Shown here: positions 1 through 10,306 of the stretch, piece by piece
Layout of the letters: each line of letters begins with the position of its first letter
How positions within the stretch are numbered: the stretch's first letter is position 1
DNA from: Morganella morganii
GTDB taxonomy: Bacteria; Pseudomonadota; Gammaproteobacteria; Enterobacterales; Enterobacteriaceae
Reading direction: 5' to 3'
Assembly: GCF_003996855.1 (NCBI RefSeq)
Contig: NZ_NRQY01000001.1
Location: 2,693,185 to 2,725,929 of the forward strand
Length of the DNA stretch: 32,745 nt
Program-made: the position numbers and the translations under genes
The notes under the pieces: model-generated
What the model was told of the DNA's origin: nothing
Databases searched by the model: none
What the model saw: the letters and a program-made list of their open reading frames with translations, nothing else

Positions 1-516
1 CGGAATATCGTCATCAAAATCCATTGGCGGTTCATTGCTTTGCGGCGCTGCTGCTGCCGGTTGTTGTGCCGGGCGCGGGTTACCGCCGCCGCTGAACTGC
101 TGTGATTGTTGCGGCTGCTGTGGTTGTCCCCAGCCACCGCCCTGTGATGCATTATCACCGCCACCGCTGCGGCCGCCCAGCATTTGCATGCTGCCACCGA
201 TATTGACCACGACTTCCGTGGTGTAGCGCTCCTGGCCGCTCTGATCCTGCCATTTGCGGGTCTGGAGTGAACCTTCGATATAAACCTGTGAGCCTTTTTT
301 CAGATATTCACCAGCAATTTCAGCCAGTTTGCCGAAGATCACCACACGGTGCCATTCGGTTTTCTCTTTCATTTCGCCGGTTTGTTTATCACGCCATGAT
401 TCTGATGTCGCCAGTGTGATGTTGGTAACCGCACCGCCGTTAGGCATGTAACGCACTTCCGGATCCTGACCCAGGTTCCCGATAAGAATGACTTTGTTGA
501 CGCCTCTGCTGGCCAT
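1..516 (-). CDS. ssb: Single-stranded DNA-binding protein SSB (3' end cut by window)
   Basis: This protein binds single-stranded DNA during replication, recombination and repair. The minus-strand reading from ATG at 514-516 gives [20 protein letters not shown], the typical enterobacterial SSB start, followed by the OB-fold (about residues 1-110). A linker rich in Gly, Gln and Pro follows, and then the acidic tail MDFDDDIP, which docks partner proteins. Only the last Phe and the stop codon appear to fall outside position 1, so 172 of about 173 residues are present. A GGGAG ribosome site lies about 8 nt before the start. The gene is divergent from uvrA, as in E. coli, and the intergenic LexA box may serve both. 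Confidence 0.97.
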   Translation of the reverse strand, partial: MASRGVNKVILIGNLGQDPEVRYMPNGGAVTNITLATSESWRDKQTGEMKEKTEWHRVVIFGKLAEIAGEYLKKGSQVYIEGSLQTRKWQDQSGQERYTTEVVVNIGGSMQMLGGRSGGGDNASQGGGWGQPQQPQQSQQFSGGGNPRPAQQPAAAAPQSNEPPMDFDDDIP

Positions 517-707
517 GAAATGCTCCCGATGAAATTGTTTAAAACATATAAGGATCTAGTCTAACACGTCTGGGTGACTTTTTTGAATCGGTAATCTTTT
601 GCCGCGATCGGCTTTTCATATTTGCGTGTCTTCTCTAAAATCTGCTGCGCAAAATGCAATCAGCTGTCAGGCAAATGCTGCTGAGATTATACACAGATTT
701 CTTCTGG

Positions 708-727
708 TACTGGATATCCATTCAGTA
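708..727. promoter_or_regulatory. LexA (SOS) box between ssb and uvrA
   Basis: The 20-mer TACTGGATATCCATTCAGTA has perfect TACTG/CAGTA outer arms and resembles the E. coli uvrA operator, recalled as TACTGTATATTCATTCAGGT. The left core half reads CTGG rather than the consensus CTGT, which suggests somewhat weaker LexA binding. It lies 65 bp before the uvrA start and about 190 bp before the ssb start. The site is called by eye; occupancy is inferred. Confidence 0.75.
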
Positions 728-792
728 AATTATGTGCAATAATATCAGGCTGAATAAATTGTTCGCTATCTGAAACTCCCGGGAAGTGGTAC

Positions 793-3627
793 ATGGATAA
801 TATCGATATACGGGGCGCCCGCACCCACAATCTGAAGAATATCAACCTCATTATTCCGCGTGATAAACTGATTGTTATCACGGGGTTATCCGGCTCCGGG
901 AAGTCGTCCCTCGCCTTTGATACACTCTATGCCGAGGGGCAGCGCCGCTATGTGGAATCTCTGTCCGCGTATGCACGCCAGTTCCTGTCGCTGATGGAAA
1001 AACCGGATGTGGATCATATTGAAGGGCTTTCCCCGGCAATTTCCATCGAGCAGAAATCCACTTCCCATAACCCGCGTTCCACCGTGGGAACCATCACCGA
1101 GATCCATGACTATCTGCGTCTGCTGTTTGCCCGTGTGGGTGAGCCGCGCTGTCCGGATCACGATATTCCGCTGGCGGCACAGACGGTCAGCCAGATGGTG
1201 GATAATGTCCTGACCCTGCCGGAAGGCAAACGCCTGATGCTGCTGGCACCGGTCGTCAAAGAGCGTAAAGGCGAACACACCAAACTGCTCGATAACCTGG
1301 CGGCACAGGGCTATATCCGCGCGCGGATCGACGGGGAAATTTGTGATCTCTCTGATCCGCCGAAACTGGAATTGCAGATCAAACACACCATCGAAGTGGT
1401 GGTTGACCGTTTCAAAGTCCGGGATGATCTGACACAGCGTCTGGCAGAATCCTTTGAAACCGCGCTGGCATTGTCCGGCGGTACTGCCATTATCGCCGAT
1501 ATGGAAGATAACAGTGCCGAAGAACTGGTATTTTCGGCGAATTTCGCCTGTCCGGTCTGCGGATACAGTATGAGTGAGCTGGAGCCGCGCCTGTTCTCCT
1601 TCAACAACCCGGCGGGTGCCTGCCCGACTTGTGACGGCCTGGGCGTTCAGCAGTTTTTCGATCCGGATCGCGTGGTACAGAACCCGAATCTGTCACTCGG
1701 CGGCGGAGCTATCCGCGGCTGGGATCGCCGGAATTTCTATTATTATCAGATGCTGATGTCCCTGGCGGATCATTATAAGTTTGATATTGAATCCCCGTAT
1801 GCAGAATTACCGGCCAAAATTCAGAAAGTGATCCTCAATGGTTCAGGCCGTGAATCCATTGAGTTTAAATATTCCAATGACCGGGGTGATGTGACAGTCC
1901 GCCATCATCCGTTTGAAGGTGTGCTGCACAATATGGAGCGCCGTTATAAAGAAACGGAATCCATGGCGGTACGCGAAGAACTGGCCAAATATATCAGCAA
2001 CCGCCCGTGTATTTCCTGCGGCGGTACCCGTCTGAAAAAAGAAGCCCGCTTTGTGTTTGTCGATGACACCACACTGCCGCAGATTTCTGATTTCAGCATC
2101 GGGCATGCGCTGGACTTCTTTAATAACCTGAAATTCAGCGGCCAGCGCGCGAAAATCGCCGAAAAAGTACTGAAAGAGATTCAGGATCGCCTGAAATTCC
2201 TGGTTAACGTCGGTCTGAATTATCTGACACTCTCCCGCTCCGCAGAAACCCTGTCCGGCGGCGAGGCACAGCGTATCCGTCTTGCCAGTCAGATCGGCGC
2301 TGGTCTGGTCGGCGTGATGTATGTCCTGGATGAACCGTCTATCGGGCTGCATCAGCGTGATAATGACCGTCTGCTGGAAACTCTGGTTCACCTGCGCGAT
2401 CTCGGCAATACCGTGATTGTGGTTGAACATGATGAGGATGCTATCCGTGCCGCTGATCATGTTATCGATATCGGCCCGGGAGCGGGTGTCCACGGCGGGG
2501 AAATTGTCGCTCAGGGGTCGCTGGACGATATTATCGGCACGCCGGAGTCCCTGACCGGGAAGTTCCTCAGCGGCGAACGCCGGATCAGTATCCCGGAAAA
2601 ACGCAATGCGGCGGACCCGGCAAAAATGCTGACCATCACCGGCGCCAGCGGTAACAACCTGAAGAATGTGACACTGAATCTGCCGGTCGGGCTGTTTACC
2701 TGCATCACCGGGGTATCCGGTTCGGGGAAATCCACCCTGATCAACGACACCCTGTTCCCGATCGCCCAGACACAGCTCAACGGCGCAACCACCAATACCC
2801 CCGCGCCGTATAAATCTGTCGACGGTCTGGAGCATTTCGATAAAGTGATCGATATCGACCAGAGCCCAATCGGCCGGACACCGCGTTCAAACCCGGCAAC
2901 TTATACCGGCGTGTTCACCCCTGTCCGCGAACTGTTCGCCGGCGTACCGGAATCCCGCTCACGCGGCTACACGCCGGGCCGGTTCAGTTTCAACGTCAAG
3001 GGCGGGCGCTGTGAAGCCTGTCAGGGTGACGGCGTGCTGAAAGTGGAAATGCACTTCCTGCCGGATGTGTATGTGCCGTGCGACCAGTGCAAAGGCAAAC
3101 GCTATAACCGCGAAACCCTGGAAGTGAAATACAAAGGGAAAAGCATCCACGAAGTGCTGGATATGACGATTGAGGAAGCCCGCGAGTTCTTCGATGCCGT
3201 CCCGGCACTGGCGCGTAAATTACAGACACTGATGGATGTCGGCCTCTCTTATATCCGCCTCGGACAGTCGGCAACGACACTCTCCGGCGGTGAGGCACAG
3301 CGGGTGAAACTGGCGAAGGAACTGTCCAAACGCGGCACAGGGCAGACACTCTATATCCTCGATGAACCGACTACCGGTCTGCACTTCGCGGATATCGAAC
3401 AACTGCTGGCAGTGCTGCATCAGCTGCGCGACCAGGGCAACAGTATTGTGGTTATCGAACATAACCTCGATGTGATTAAAACCGCAGACTGGATTGTGGA
3501 TTTAGGCCCGGAAGGCGGCAGCGGCGGCGGTGAAATCCTGATCGCCGGCACACCGGAAGAGGTGGCAGCATGTGAACGCTCACACACTGCCCGCTTCCTG
3601 AAGCCGATTCTGAAAAGAGGGTATTAA
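793..3627 (+). CDS. uvrA: UvrABC excinuclease subunit A
   Basis: UvrA is the damage-recognition ATPase of nucleotide excision repair; as a dimer it loads UvrB at lesions. The 944-residue product is full length (about 940 in E. coli). It has two ABC ATPase modules: Walker A GLSGSGKS at residues 31-38 and GVSGSGKS near 640, each with a LSGGEAQR signature and an LDEP Walker B. Zinc-binding cysteines are C253/C256/C277/C280 in the first module and C740/C743/C763/C766 in the second. The ATG at 793 is preceded by GGGAAG. The upstream SOS box predicts LexA control. A strong terminator follows. Confidence 0.98.
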   Translation: MDNIDIRGARTHNLKNINLIIPRDKLIVITGLSGSGKSSLAFDTLYAEGQRRYVESLSAYARQFLSLMEKPDVDHIEGLSPAISIEQKSTSHNPRSTVGTITEIHDYLRLLFARVGEPRCPDHDIPLAAQTVSQMVDNVLTLPEGKRLMLLAPVVKERKGEHTKLLDNLAAQGYIRARIDGEICDLSDPPKLELQIKHTIEVVVDRFKVRDDLTQRLAESFETALALSGGTAIIADMEDNSAEELVFSANFACPVCGYSMSELEPRLFSFNNPAGACPTCDGLGVQQFFDPDRVVQNPNLSLGGGAIRGWDRRNFYYYQMLMSLADHYKFDIESPYAELPAKIQKVILNGSGRESIEFKYSNDRGDVTVRHHPFEGVLHNMERRYKETESMAVREELAKYISNRPCISCGGTRLKKEARFVFVDDTTLPQISDFSIGHALDFFNNLKFSGQRAKIAEKVLKEIQDRLKFLVNVGLNYLTLSRSAETLSGGEAQRIRLASQIGAGLVGVMYVLDEPSIGLHQRDNDRLLETLVHLRDLGNTVIVVEHDEDAIRAADHVIDIGPGAGVHGGEIVAQGSLDDIIGTPESLTGKFLSGERRISIPEKRNAADPAKMLTITGASGNNLKNVTLNLPVGLFTCITGVSGSGKSTLINDTLFPIAQTQLNGATTNTPAPYKSVDGLEHFDKVIDIDQSPIGRTPRSNPATYTGVFTPVRELFAGVPESRSRGYTPGRFSFNVKGGRCEACQGDGVLKVEMHFLPDVYVPCDQCKGKRYNRETLEVKYKGKSIHEVLDMTIEEAREFFDAVPALARKLQTLMDVGLSYIRLGQSATTLSGGEAQRVKLAKELSKRGTGQTLYILDEPTTGLHFADIEQLLAVLHQLRDQGNSIVVIEHNLDVIKTADWIVDLGPEGGSGGGEILIAGTPEEVAACERSHTARFLKPILKRGY

Positions 3628-3642
3628 ATCCGTCCGCTTCTG

Positions 3643-3675
3643 AAAATACCGCAGCAAAAACTGCGGTATTTTTTT
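3643..3675 (+). terminator. Intrinsic terminator after uvrA
   Basis: The arms AATACCGCAG and CTGCGGTATT form a 10-bp stem around a short A-rich loop and run straight into a tract of seven T. It is well placed to end the uvrA transcript 20-50 nt after the stop. Confidence 0.9.
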
Positions 3676-3692
3676 GTCTGCTTTCCGTACTG

Positions 3693-3721
3693 GTGAAATA
3701 ATAAGCCACCCGTGATAAAAT
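3693..3721 (+). promoter_or_regulatory. Possible sigma-70 promoter for the ybiI-like gene
   Basis: GTGAAA (4 of 6 matches to the -35 consensus) and TAAAAT (5 of 6 to the -10) are separated by 17 bp, 37 bp upstream of the ATG at 3758. It lies just after the uvrA terminator, where a new promoter is needed. Assignment is by eye only. Confidence 0.35.
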
Positions 3722-3757
3722 AGAATACCGGGCAACCACCGGAAACAGGAGGCGAAG

Positions 3758-4024
3758 ATGGCAAGCGGATGGGCAAGTGATTCTGCTGTTCAGGAACAGA
3801 TTGATGCCACACTGGATGATGCGCTCGCGCGGGTGCGCAGTCAGCTGACGACAGGGGAAAGCGCGCTGTTTTGTGAAGAGTGCGGTGATCCGATCCCGCA
3901 GGCGCGGCGTGACGCGATACCCGGCGTACAGTTGTGTGTGAATTGTCAGGCAGAAGCGGATAAAAAGCAGGCCGCATTCAGCGGCTATAACCGCCGCGGC
4001 AGTAAAGACAGCCAGTTACGCTGA
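3758..4024 (+). CDS. ybiI: DksA/TraR-family zinc-finger protein, YbiI-like
   Basis: The product has 88 residues and matches E. coli YbiI from end to end, including the start MASGWA and the tail GYNRRGSKDSQLR. A four-cysteine zinc finger of the DksA/TraR type is made by C39/C42 and C60/C63. The long coiled coil of true DksA is absent, so an RNA-polymerase secondary-channel role cannot be assumed; the cellular function of YbiI is not established to my knowledge. An AGGAGG-like site (caggaggcgaag) precedes the ATG. In E. coli this gene is elsewhere, so its place between uvrA and tyrB is a local rearrangement. Confidence 0.9.
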   Translation: MASGWASDSAVQEQIDATLDDALARVRSQLTTGESALFCEECGDPIPQARRDAIPGVQLCVNCQAEADKKQAAFSGYNRRGSKDSQLR

Positions 4025-4029
4025 AACAG

Positions 4030-4053
4030 GCGCGGAACAGAATTATTCCGCGC
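4030..4053. terminator. Hairpin between convergent ybiI-like gene and tyrB
   Basis: The arms GCGCGGAA and TTCCGCGC pair perfectly around an 8-nt loop between two convergent stop codons. Neither strand has a good T tract, so it is either a weak bidirectional terminator or a transcript-end stabiliser. Confidence 0.45.
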
Positions 4054-4075
4054 TTCATCATTTCATTGCTGAGGA

Positions 4076-5272
4076 TTAACGGCTGACCGCCGCGAAGGCC
4101 CGTGCAATCGCATCCACATTATGACGGTTTACCCCCGCCATACAGACCCGTCCTGACCCGACCAGATACACCGCATGCTGCTCACGCAGTGCCGTGACCT
4201 GCTCAGGACTGAACCCGGTATAACTGAACATCCCGCGCTGATGCAGCAGATGATCAAAGTTCTTCTCCGGCAGTGTGTTTTTCAGGGTATCCACCAGCAC
4301 TGTACGCATCTCCGCGATCCGGCTGCGCATAGTGTCCACTTCAGCCAGCCACTGCGCTTTCAGCGCGGTATCATTCAGCACTTCAGAGACCAGTTTTGCC
4401 CCGTAAGACGGTGCGCTGGAATAGACACGGCGCACACCTGCTTTCAGCTGACCCAGCACCCGCTCTGCTTCCTGCTGTGACGGACAGAGAACAGACAGAC
4501 CGCCGACACGCTCACCATACAGCGAGAAGATTTTTGAGAATGAGTTACTGATAAAACACGGTACATCTGCCGCCGCCATGGCGCGGATAGCGTAAGCATC
4601 CTCTTCCATACCGCTGCCGAAGCCCTGATAAGCAATATCCAGGAACGGGATCAGCTCACGTTTTTTCACTACCGCAACGACCTTATCCCATTGTTCCGGT
4701 GTCAGATCAGAGCCGGTCGGGTTATGACAGCACGGATGCAGTAAAATGATGTTTTTTGCCGGTAACGTCTCAAATGTTGCCAGCATCTCATCAAATTTCA
4801 CGCCTTTGGTCTGCGGATCGAAGTACGGGTAATAATGAGTTTTAAATCCGGCACCGGCAAAGATCGCCTGATGGTTTTCCCATGTCGGATCACTGAGCCA
4901 GACATCCGATCCCGGGAACCAGCGGTGCAGGAAATCCGCACCGATCTTCAGTGCACCGGAGCCGCCCAGTGTCTGGATCGTCGCCACACGGCCTTCACGG
5001 ACCAGCGGGCTGTCATCACCCAGCAGCAGCGTCTGTACCGCGCTGCGGTAAGGAGCAAAACCTTCCATCGGCAGATACAGGGAGGCCCCGGTATCCTGCG
5101 CGTTATAGCGCAGTTTCGCCTGTGTGATGCTGTTAAGTTGCGGAGTCACCCCGGAATCGTCGTAATAGAGGCCAATGCTGAGATTGACCTTCTCCTTCCG
5201 GGGATCTTGTTTGAAATGCTCAACGAGCGTTAAGATCGGGTCGCCGCCGTAGGCGTCTACATGTTCGAACAC
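4076..5272 (-). CDS. tyrB: Aromatic-amino-acid aminotransferase
   Basis: This PLP-dependent class I aminotransferase makes the last transamination step to tyrosine and phenylalanine and can also serve leucine or aspartate. The 398 residues align with E. coli TyrB along the whole length. K247 in SNSFSKIFS is the Schiff-base lysine; N184 (HNPTG), D212 and Y215 (LDIAYQ) are cofactor contacts. The start codon is GTG (GTG TTC GAA), with AGGAG about 10 nt upstream and no in-frame alternative nearby. It lies 55 bp after alr on the same strand in the dnaB-alr-tyrB order known from E. coli. No convincing TyrR box was seen in the short alr-tyrB gap. Confidence 0.95.
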   Translation of the reverse strand: MFEHVDAYGGDPILTLVEHFKQDPRKEKVNLSIGLYYDDSGVTPQLNSITQAKLRYNAQDTGASLYLPMEGFAPYRSAVQTLLLGDDSPLVREGRVATIQTLGGSGALKIGADFLHRWFPGSDVWLSDPTWENHQAIFAGAGFKTHYYPYFDPQTKGVKFDEMLATFETLPAKNIILLHPCCHNPTGSDLTPEQWDKVVAVVKKRELIPFLDIAYQGFGSGMEEDAYAIRAMAAADVPCFISNSFSKIFSLYGERVGGLSVLCPSQQEAERVLGQLKAGVRRVYSSAPSYGAKLVSEVLNDTALKAQWLAEVDTMRSRIAEMRTVLVDTLKNTLPEKNFDHLLHQRGMFSYTGFSPEQVTALREQHAVYLVGSGRVCMAGVNRHNVDAIARAFAAVSR

Positions 5273-5327
5273 AAGCGATACTCCTGATTGTTATTTTTCT
5301 CACTATCAGAACATATCGCGTCACATT

Positions 5328-6407
5328 TTATTCGTCCAGATATTCCATTGCCACCCGCGAGGTCAGTTTGGTGATCAATTCATAGGCACTGATACCGCTG
5401 GCTTCTGCAATTTGCTCCACCGGCAGTGAATCCCCCCATAAAATGACCTCATCGCCCGCTTTATCACTGCAATCCGGTCCCAGGTCGATAGTTATCATAT
5501 CCATGGAAACGCGCCCGGCGATAGGAACACGGCGTCCGTTAATCACCACCGGTGTGCCGGATGGTGCACTGCGCGGATAACCGTCACCGTAACCGACCGC
5601 AATAACGCCCAGGCAGGTATCGCGATCACTGACCCAGGTGCCGCCGTAACCAACCGCTTCCCCGGCCTTGTGTTTGCGCACCGCAATCAGGCGGGACTTG
5701 AGGGTCATCACCGGTTTCAGGCCGTAATCACCGGCTTCGGTACCGCTTTTTGGTGACACGCCGTAAAGAATGATCCCCGGACGTACCCAATCGAGGTGCG
5801 CCTGCGGCCAGTAAAGAATACCACCGGAAGCGGAAATCGATTTTTCTCCCGGTTTATCGGCGGCAAATGCCATAAAGCGGGCGATCTGTGCTTCTGTCGG
5901 CTGTGCATCATCTTCATCGGCACGGCTGAAATGGCTGATAATATTGACCGGCTGCTGCACATTTTTGCAGTTGCACAGCCGATGATAAAACGCTTCCGCT
6001 TCTTCCGGCCGCACACCAAGACGGTGCATACCGGTATCAATTTTCATCCAGACTTTCACCGGGTCCGATAATTGCGCCTGCTCCAGCGCCACTAACTGCT
6101 CTTCAAAATGAACCGCGACTTCCAGACGACTGGCAACAATAACCGGCAAATCAGTTGCATCGAAAAAACCTTCCAGCAGAATGATAGGTTTAACAATACC
6201 CCCGGCGCGCAATGCATGCGCTTCACTCAGACGCGCCACCGCAAACGCATCCGCCTCATTGAGTTCACGGGCGATTTCGGCTAATCCGTGGCCGTAGGCG
6301 TTTGCTTTGACCACCGCAACATGACGGCTGTCCGGCGCAAGCGCCCGGATCCGCTGCCAGTTATGGCGCAGCGCACCACGATCAATGACGGCTGTTGCCG
6401 CTTTCAT
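5328..6407 (-). CDS. alr: Alanine racemase, biosynthetic
   Basis: This cytoplasmic PLP enzyme interconverts L- and D-alanine for peptidoglycan. Starting at MKAATAV, the product has 359 residues, the same as E. coli Alr. K34 in [11 protein letters not shown] carries PLP, and the second catalytic base is the Tyr of VGYGGTW near residue 255. The frame is open further upstream to 6524, but that extension overlaps dnaB and lacks family similarity. The ATG at 6405-6407 has an AAGGAA ribosome site, which decides the start. It lies between dnaB and tyrB, probably in one transcription unit. Confidence 0.96.
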   Translation of the reverse strand: MKAATAVIDRGALRHNWQRIRALAPDSRHVAVVKANAYGHGLAEIARELNEADAFAVARLSEAHALRAGGIVKPIILLEGFFDATDLPVIVASRLEVAVHFEEQLVALEQAQLSDPVKVWMKIDTGMHRLGVRPEEAEAFYHRLCNCKNVQQPVNIISHFSRADEDDAQPTEAQIARFMAFAADKPGEKSISASGGILYWPQAHLDWVRPGIILYGVSPKSGTEAGDYGLKPVMTLKSRLIAVRKHKAGEAVGYGGTWVSDRDTCLGVIAVGYGDGYPRSAPSGTPVVINGRRVPIAGRVSMDMITIDLGPDCSDKAGDEVILWGDSLPVEQIAEASGISAYELITKLTSRVAMEYLDE

Positions 6408-6486
6408 AGGGGTTCCTTGGTTACAGGTTGTTGATGTCTGGTTTGTTGTCAGGGTTATTATGCCGCCTGCATTATATTCAGGCGGT

Positions 6487-7893
6487 TTATTCATCGTCAT
6501 AACTCGGCCCTGCATAGTTATCAAAACGCGACCACTGACCGTTGAAAGTCAGACGGACGCTTCCGATAGGGCCATTACGCTGCTTACCAATAATGATTTC
6601 AGCCACGCCTTTCAGATCACTGCTTTCGTGATACACCTCATCACGATAAATAAACATGATAAGGTCGGCATCCTGCTCGATAGAACCGGATTCACGCAGG
6701 TCGGAGTTTACCGGACGCTTATCAGCACGTTGCTCCAGGCTACGGTTTAACTGGGACAGTGCGACCACCGGCACCTGCAATTCTTTGGCCAGCGCTTTGA
6801 GTGAGCGGGAAATCTCCGCGATTTCCAGGGTGCGGTTATCTGAGAGGGACGGCACCCGCATCAGTTGCAGGTAGTCGATCATAATCAGGCTTAAACCGCC
6901 GTGCTCGCGGAAAATCCGCCGTGCACGGGAGCGGACTTCTGTCGGGGTCAGGCCGGAAGAATCATCAATATACATATTACGTTTTTCCAGCAGAATGCCC
7001 ATGGTACTGGAGATCCGCGCCCAATCCTCATCATCGAGCTGACCGGTACGGATGCGGGTCTGGTCAACGCGGGAAAGGGAAGCCAGCATACGCATCATGA
7101 TCTGATTGCCGGGCATCTCGAGGCTGAAAATCAGTACCGGTTTTTCTTCGGTCATGGCGGCGTTTTCACACAGGTTCATGGCGAACGTGGTTTTCCCCAT
7201 GGACGGACGCGCTGCAACAATAATTAAATCAGAAGGTTGCAGACCGGCAGTCTTTTTATCCAGATCCTGATAACCGGACGAGACCCCGGTCACCCCGTCA
7301 TGCGGCTGGGCATAAAGCTTTTCGATCTTCTCAACGGTTTCTTCCAGAATTGCCTCGATCCCTTTCGGCCCTTCATCTTTATTGGCACGCGTTTCGGCGA
7401 TCTGAAACACGCGGGATTCTGCCAGATCGAGCAGATCTTCACTGGAACGCCCCTGCGGATCGTAACCGGCATCGGCGATCTCATTGGCGACAGAAATCAT
7501 ATCGCGGATCACTGCACGTTCGCGGACGATATCAGCATAAGCATTGATATTTGCCGCACTTGGCGTGTTTTTCGAGAGTTCCGCCAGGTAAGCAAACCCG
7601 CCGACATTTTCCAGTTCACCGCCGGTTTCCAGTGCTTCGGACAGCGTGATCAGGTCAATCGGCCGTCCCTGCTCCAGCAGGCGCTGCATCTGACTGAAAA
7701 TCGTGCGGTGCGGGCGGCTGAAAAAGTCCTCGCCGGTCACGCGCTCAGAGACATTATCCCAACGCTCGTTGTCCAGCATCAGCCCGCCGAGAACGGACTG
7801 TTCGGCTTCCAGGGAATGCGGCGGTAATTTCAGCCCTTCCATCTGATGGTCACGGAGTTTATCGGTCTTGGTGTCCTTGGGATATCTGGCCAT
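6487..7893 (-). CDS. dnaB: Replicative DNA helicase DnaB
   Basis: DnaB is the hexameric 5'-3' helicase of the replication fork that also contacts primase. The 468 residues are near the E. coli length (471). An N-terminal helical domain covers roughly residues 20-130. After a linker comes a RecA-like motor with Walker [10 protein letters not shown] at 228-236 (K234, T235) and Walker B IMIDYLQL with D340. No intein or insertion interrupts it. It is divergent from qor and first gene of the dnaB-alr-tyrB run; 79 bp separates it from alr. Confidence 0.98.
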   Translation of the reverse strand: MARYPKDTKTDKLRDHQMEGLKLPPHSLEAEQSVLGGLMLDNERWDNVSERVTGEDFFSRPHRTIFSQMQRLLEQGRPIDLITLSEALETGGELENVGGFAYLAELSKNTPSAANINAYADIVRERAVIRDMISVANEIADAGYDPQGRSSEDLLDLAESRVFQIAETRANKDEGPKGIEAILEETVEKIEKLYAQPHDGVTGVSSGYQDLDKKTAGLQPSDLIIVAARPSMGKTTFAMNLCENAAMTEEKPVLIFSLEMPGNQIMMRMLASLSRVDQTRIRTGQLDDEDWARISSTMGILLEKRNMYIDDSSGLTPTEVRSRARRIFREHGGLSLIMIDYLQLMRVPSLSDNRTLEIAEISRSLKALAKELQVPVVALSQLNRSLEQRADKRPVNSDLRESGSIEQDADLIMFIYRDEVYHESSDLKGVAEIIIGKQRNGPIGSVRLTFNGQWSRFDNYAGPSYDDE

Positions 7894-7961
7894 GAAACTC
7901 TCTTACTTATCAGTGCGTCGCCGGGGAGAATACCTGCGTCCCTGAACGGGACAGAGCGGGT

Positions 7962-7995
7962 AGTATAGCCCTCCTTTGCCGCTGATTGCACGAAG
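7962..7995 (-). promoter_or_regulatory. Possible promoter for dnaB
   Basis: On the minus strand TATACT (5 of 6 for a -10) lies about 70 nt before the dnaB ATG. The matching -35 (GTGCAA or TGCAAT) is poor. The leader it would create contains a small inverted repeat, GTCCC-TGAAC-GGGAC, at 7939-7953. Low-confidence call by eye. Confidence 0.35.
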
Positions 7996-8125
7996 CTTGA
8001 GTAATTTTCAGTGACATGCAATTATGCCAAATACAATAAATCATATAATTAACCGTCCCGCTTACTGTTTCTGCGCTGTTTGCAGGTAAGTGGTCACTCT
8101 TTTTTTTCCGAATGAGGTTCCCTCC

Positions 8126-9109
8126 ATGGCTAAACGTATTGAATTTGATGCACCCGGCGGCACCGATGTGCTGGTTTATCGTGACTTTACGCCGGCAGAC
8201 CCGGCGCCGGGTGAAGTTCAGGTGGAAAACAAAGCAATCGGCGTGAACTATATTGATACCTATTTCCGCAGCGGCCTGTACCCTGCGCCGGTATCCCCTT
8301 CCGGTGTCGGCTCTGAAGCCGCCGGTGTGGTGGTGAAAATCGGTGCAAACGTAAAACACATTAAAGTCGGTGACCGCGTGGTCTACGGGCAGTCTCCGCT
8401 GGGCGCGTACAGCGAAATCCATAATGTGCCGGAAGAAAAACTCGCTATTCTGCCGGACGGCATCAGCTTTGAAACCGCTGCCGCCTGCTTTATGAAAGGC
8501 CTGACCGCATTTTACCTGCTGCGCAAAACCTATGAAGTAAAAGCCGGGGAAGTCTTCCTGTTCCACGCGGCAGCCGGAGGGGTCGGACAAATCGCCTGTC
8601 AGTGGGCCAAAGCGCTGGGCGCGAAGATGATCGGCACCGTGGGTTCTGATGAAAAAGCGCAGAAAGCCAAAGCCGCCGGTGCCTGGGAAACCATCAACTA
8701 CAATAAAGAAGATATCGTTGAGCGGGTGCTGGCATTCACTGACGGCGAAAAAGTCGGTGTGGTGTATGACTCTGTCGGCAAAGATACCTGGCTGCCGTCA
8801 CTGGACTGCCTGAAGCGCCGCGGCCTGATGGTCAGCTACGGCAACGCCTCCGGCCCGGTAACCGGTGTCGATCTGGGGATCTTAAATAAGAAAGGCTCAC
8901 TGTATGTGACCCGCCCTTCCGTCTTCGGTTATATCACTAACCGTGAAGAGCTTAACGAAGCCAGCAAGGCGATTTTTGATCTTATCCTGAGCGGTCAACT
9001 GACGATTTCTATTCCGGCGGATCAGGTTTATCCGCTGAAAGATGCTGCCCTGGCGCACAAGCGCCTGGAAGGCCGTGCGACAACCGGATCAAGTATTCTG
9101 ATCCCGTAA
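8126..9109 (+). CDS. qor: NADPH:quinone oxidoreductase, zeta-crystallin type
   Basis: Qor belongs to the zinc-less branch of the medium-chain dehydrogenase/reductase family and reduces quinones with NADPH. The protein starting MAKRIEFDAPGG has 327 residues, as in E. coli. The nucleotide-binding signature HAAAGGVGQIACQ lies near residue 150, and the segment VVYDSVGKDTW is also typical. The open frame extends to 8090, but the earlier residues have no family match and the ATG at 8126 sits after a GAGG motif. It is divergent from dnaB as in E. coli and is followed by a shared terminator. Confidence 0.94.
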   Translation: MAKRIEFDAPGGTDVLVYRDFTPADPAPGEVQVENKAIGVNYIDTYFRSGLYPAPVSPSGVGSEAAGVVVKIGANVKHIKVGDRVVYGQSPLGAYSEIHNVPEEKLAILPDGISFETAAACFMKGLTAFYLLRKTYEVKAGEVFLFHAAAGGVGQIACQWAKALGAKMIGTVGSDEKAQKAKAAGAWETINYNKEDIVERVLAFTDGEKVGVVYDSVGKDTWLPSLDCLKRRGLMVSYGNASGPVTGVDLGILNKKGSLYVTRPSVFGYITNREELNEASKAIFDLILSGQLTISIPADQVYPLKDAALAHKRLEGRATTGSSILIP

Positions 9110-9122
9110 TCACCGCAGAATG

Positions 9123-9160
9123 AAAAAAGCCCGCCGGTTCTGAGAAACGGCGGGCTTTCT
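9123..9160. terminator. Bidirectional terminator between qor and dusA
   Basis: The arms AAGCCCGCCG and CGGCGGGCTT form a 10-bp GC-rich stem with an 11-nt loop, with A6 on the left and TTTCTT on the right. It can end both the qor (+) and dusA (-) transcripts, which converge here. Confidence 0.9.
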
Positions 9161-9173
9161 TATGACTGACTGA

Positions 9174-10220
9174 TTATTCCGCGATATTTTTCCGTGTGAC
9201 AAATTCCAGTGCCGCTTCAATCACACGGAGATCTGCCCCGGCTTTATGGGCATTTTCACTCAGATGACGCCGCCACTGACGCGCCCCCGGGATACCCTGG
9301 AAAATCCCCAGCATATGGCGGGTGATATGACCGAGATAAGTCCCTTTCGCCATTTCCGCTTCTATATAAGGATACATGGCTTCCACCGCCGCGACCGTAT
9401 CGGTCACCGGCAGCGTCGTATCAAACAGCGCATTATCAACCTGCGCCAGGATTGACGGGTTCTGATATGCCTCACGCCCGACCATCACACCATCCATATA
9501 GTGCAGATGGGTTTTTGCCTCTTCCAATGTTTTAATACCGCCGTTAAGCGCCATGGTCAGGTGCGGAAAATCATTTTTCAGCTGATACACACGCGGGTAA
9601 TCCAGCGGCGGAATTTCCCGGTTTTCTTTCGGGCTCAGGCCGGAAAGCCAGGCTTTACGGGCATGAATGATAAACATTTCACAGCCGCCGCGATCGGCCA
9701 CTGTACCGACAAAATCACACAAAAATTCGTAACTGTCCTGCTCATCAATCCCGATACGGGTTTTGACCGTGACAGGAATATCTGCCACATCCCGCATCGC
9801 TGCGACACAATCCGCCACCAGTGACGCGTTACCCATCAGACATGCACCGAACATTCCGTTCTGCACGCGGTCAGACGGACAGCCGACATTCAGATTGATT
9901 TCATCATAGCCCCGTTCCTGCGCGATCTTCGCACACTCCGCCAGTGCCGCCGGATCACTGCCGCCGAGCTGCAATGCAACCGGGTGCTCCGCCTCGTTAT
10001 ACGCCAGATAATCCCCTTTCCCGAACAGAATCGCCCCGGTTGTCACCATTTCGGTATACAGCAGTGCATGACGACTGAGCTTGCGGTGGAAATAGCGGCA
10101 ATGGCGGTCAGTCCAGTCCAGCATCGGTGCCACGGAAAAACGGTTAAGGTTCTTATAGCCGCTCACAGCGCGTAACTGCTGGTTTTCGGTGGTTTTTTCT
10201 GTTGGCGTATTTTGGTGCAT
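9174..10220 (-). CDS. dusA: tRNA-dihydrouridine synthase A
   Basis: DusA is an FMN-dependent enzyme that reduces uridine to dihydrouridine in the D-loop of tRNA (positions 20/20a in E. coli). The 348-residue product has the TIM-barrel start [12 protein letters not shown], the catalytic cysteine C114 in [12 protein letters not shown], and the FMN-binding segments HARKAW and ALNGGI. The first 20 or so residues are poorly conserved and no strong ribosome site is seen, so the start is the least certain part. E. coli also has dusA between zur and qor; here an accessory block separates it from zur. Confidence 0.94.
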   Translation of the reverse strand: MHQNTPTEKTTENQQLRAVSGYKNLNRFSVAPMLDWTDRHCRYFHRKLSRHALLYTEMVTTGAILFGKGDYLAYNEAEHPVALQLGGSDPAALAECAKIAQERGYDEINLNVGCPSDRVQNGMFGACLMGNASLVADCVAAMRDVADIPVTVKTRIGIDEQDSYEFLCDFVGTVADRGGCEMFIIHARKAWLSGLSPKENREIPPLDYPRVYQLKNDFPHLTMALNGGIKTLEEAKTHLHYMDGVMVGREAYQNPSILAQVDNALFDTTLPVTDTVAAVEAMYPYIEAEMAKGTYLGHITRHMLGIFQGIPGARQWRRHLSENAHKAGADLRVIEAALEFVTRKNIAE

Positions 10221-10306
10221 GGCGTATCCGGTATCTCAGTACATCGGTCAGAAAGAAAAACGAAGGCGGAGTATATCACAGAGGCATGATATCTCCGCTT
10301 TCTGCG

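Noticed and set aside
1843..2835. 330-codon minus-strand frame
   Set aside because: Lies wholly inside uvrA on the opposite strand; no ribosome site and no family resemblance.
6408..6524. 39-codon upstream extension of alr
   Set aside because: Overlaps dnaB; the ATG at 6407 has a good ribosome site and gives the exact family length.
7910..8590. 226-codon minus-strand frame over the dnaB-qor gap
   Set aside because: Mostly antisense to qor and lacks a ribosome site; the gap is better explained by divergent promoters.
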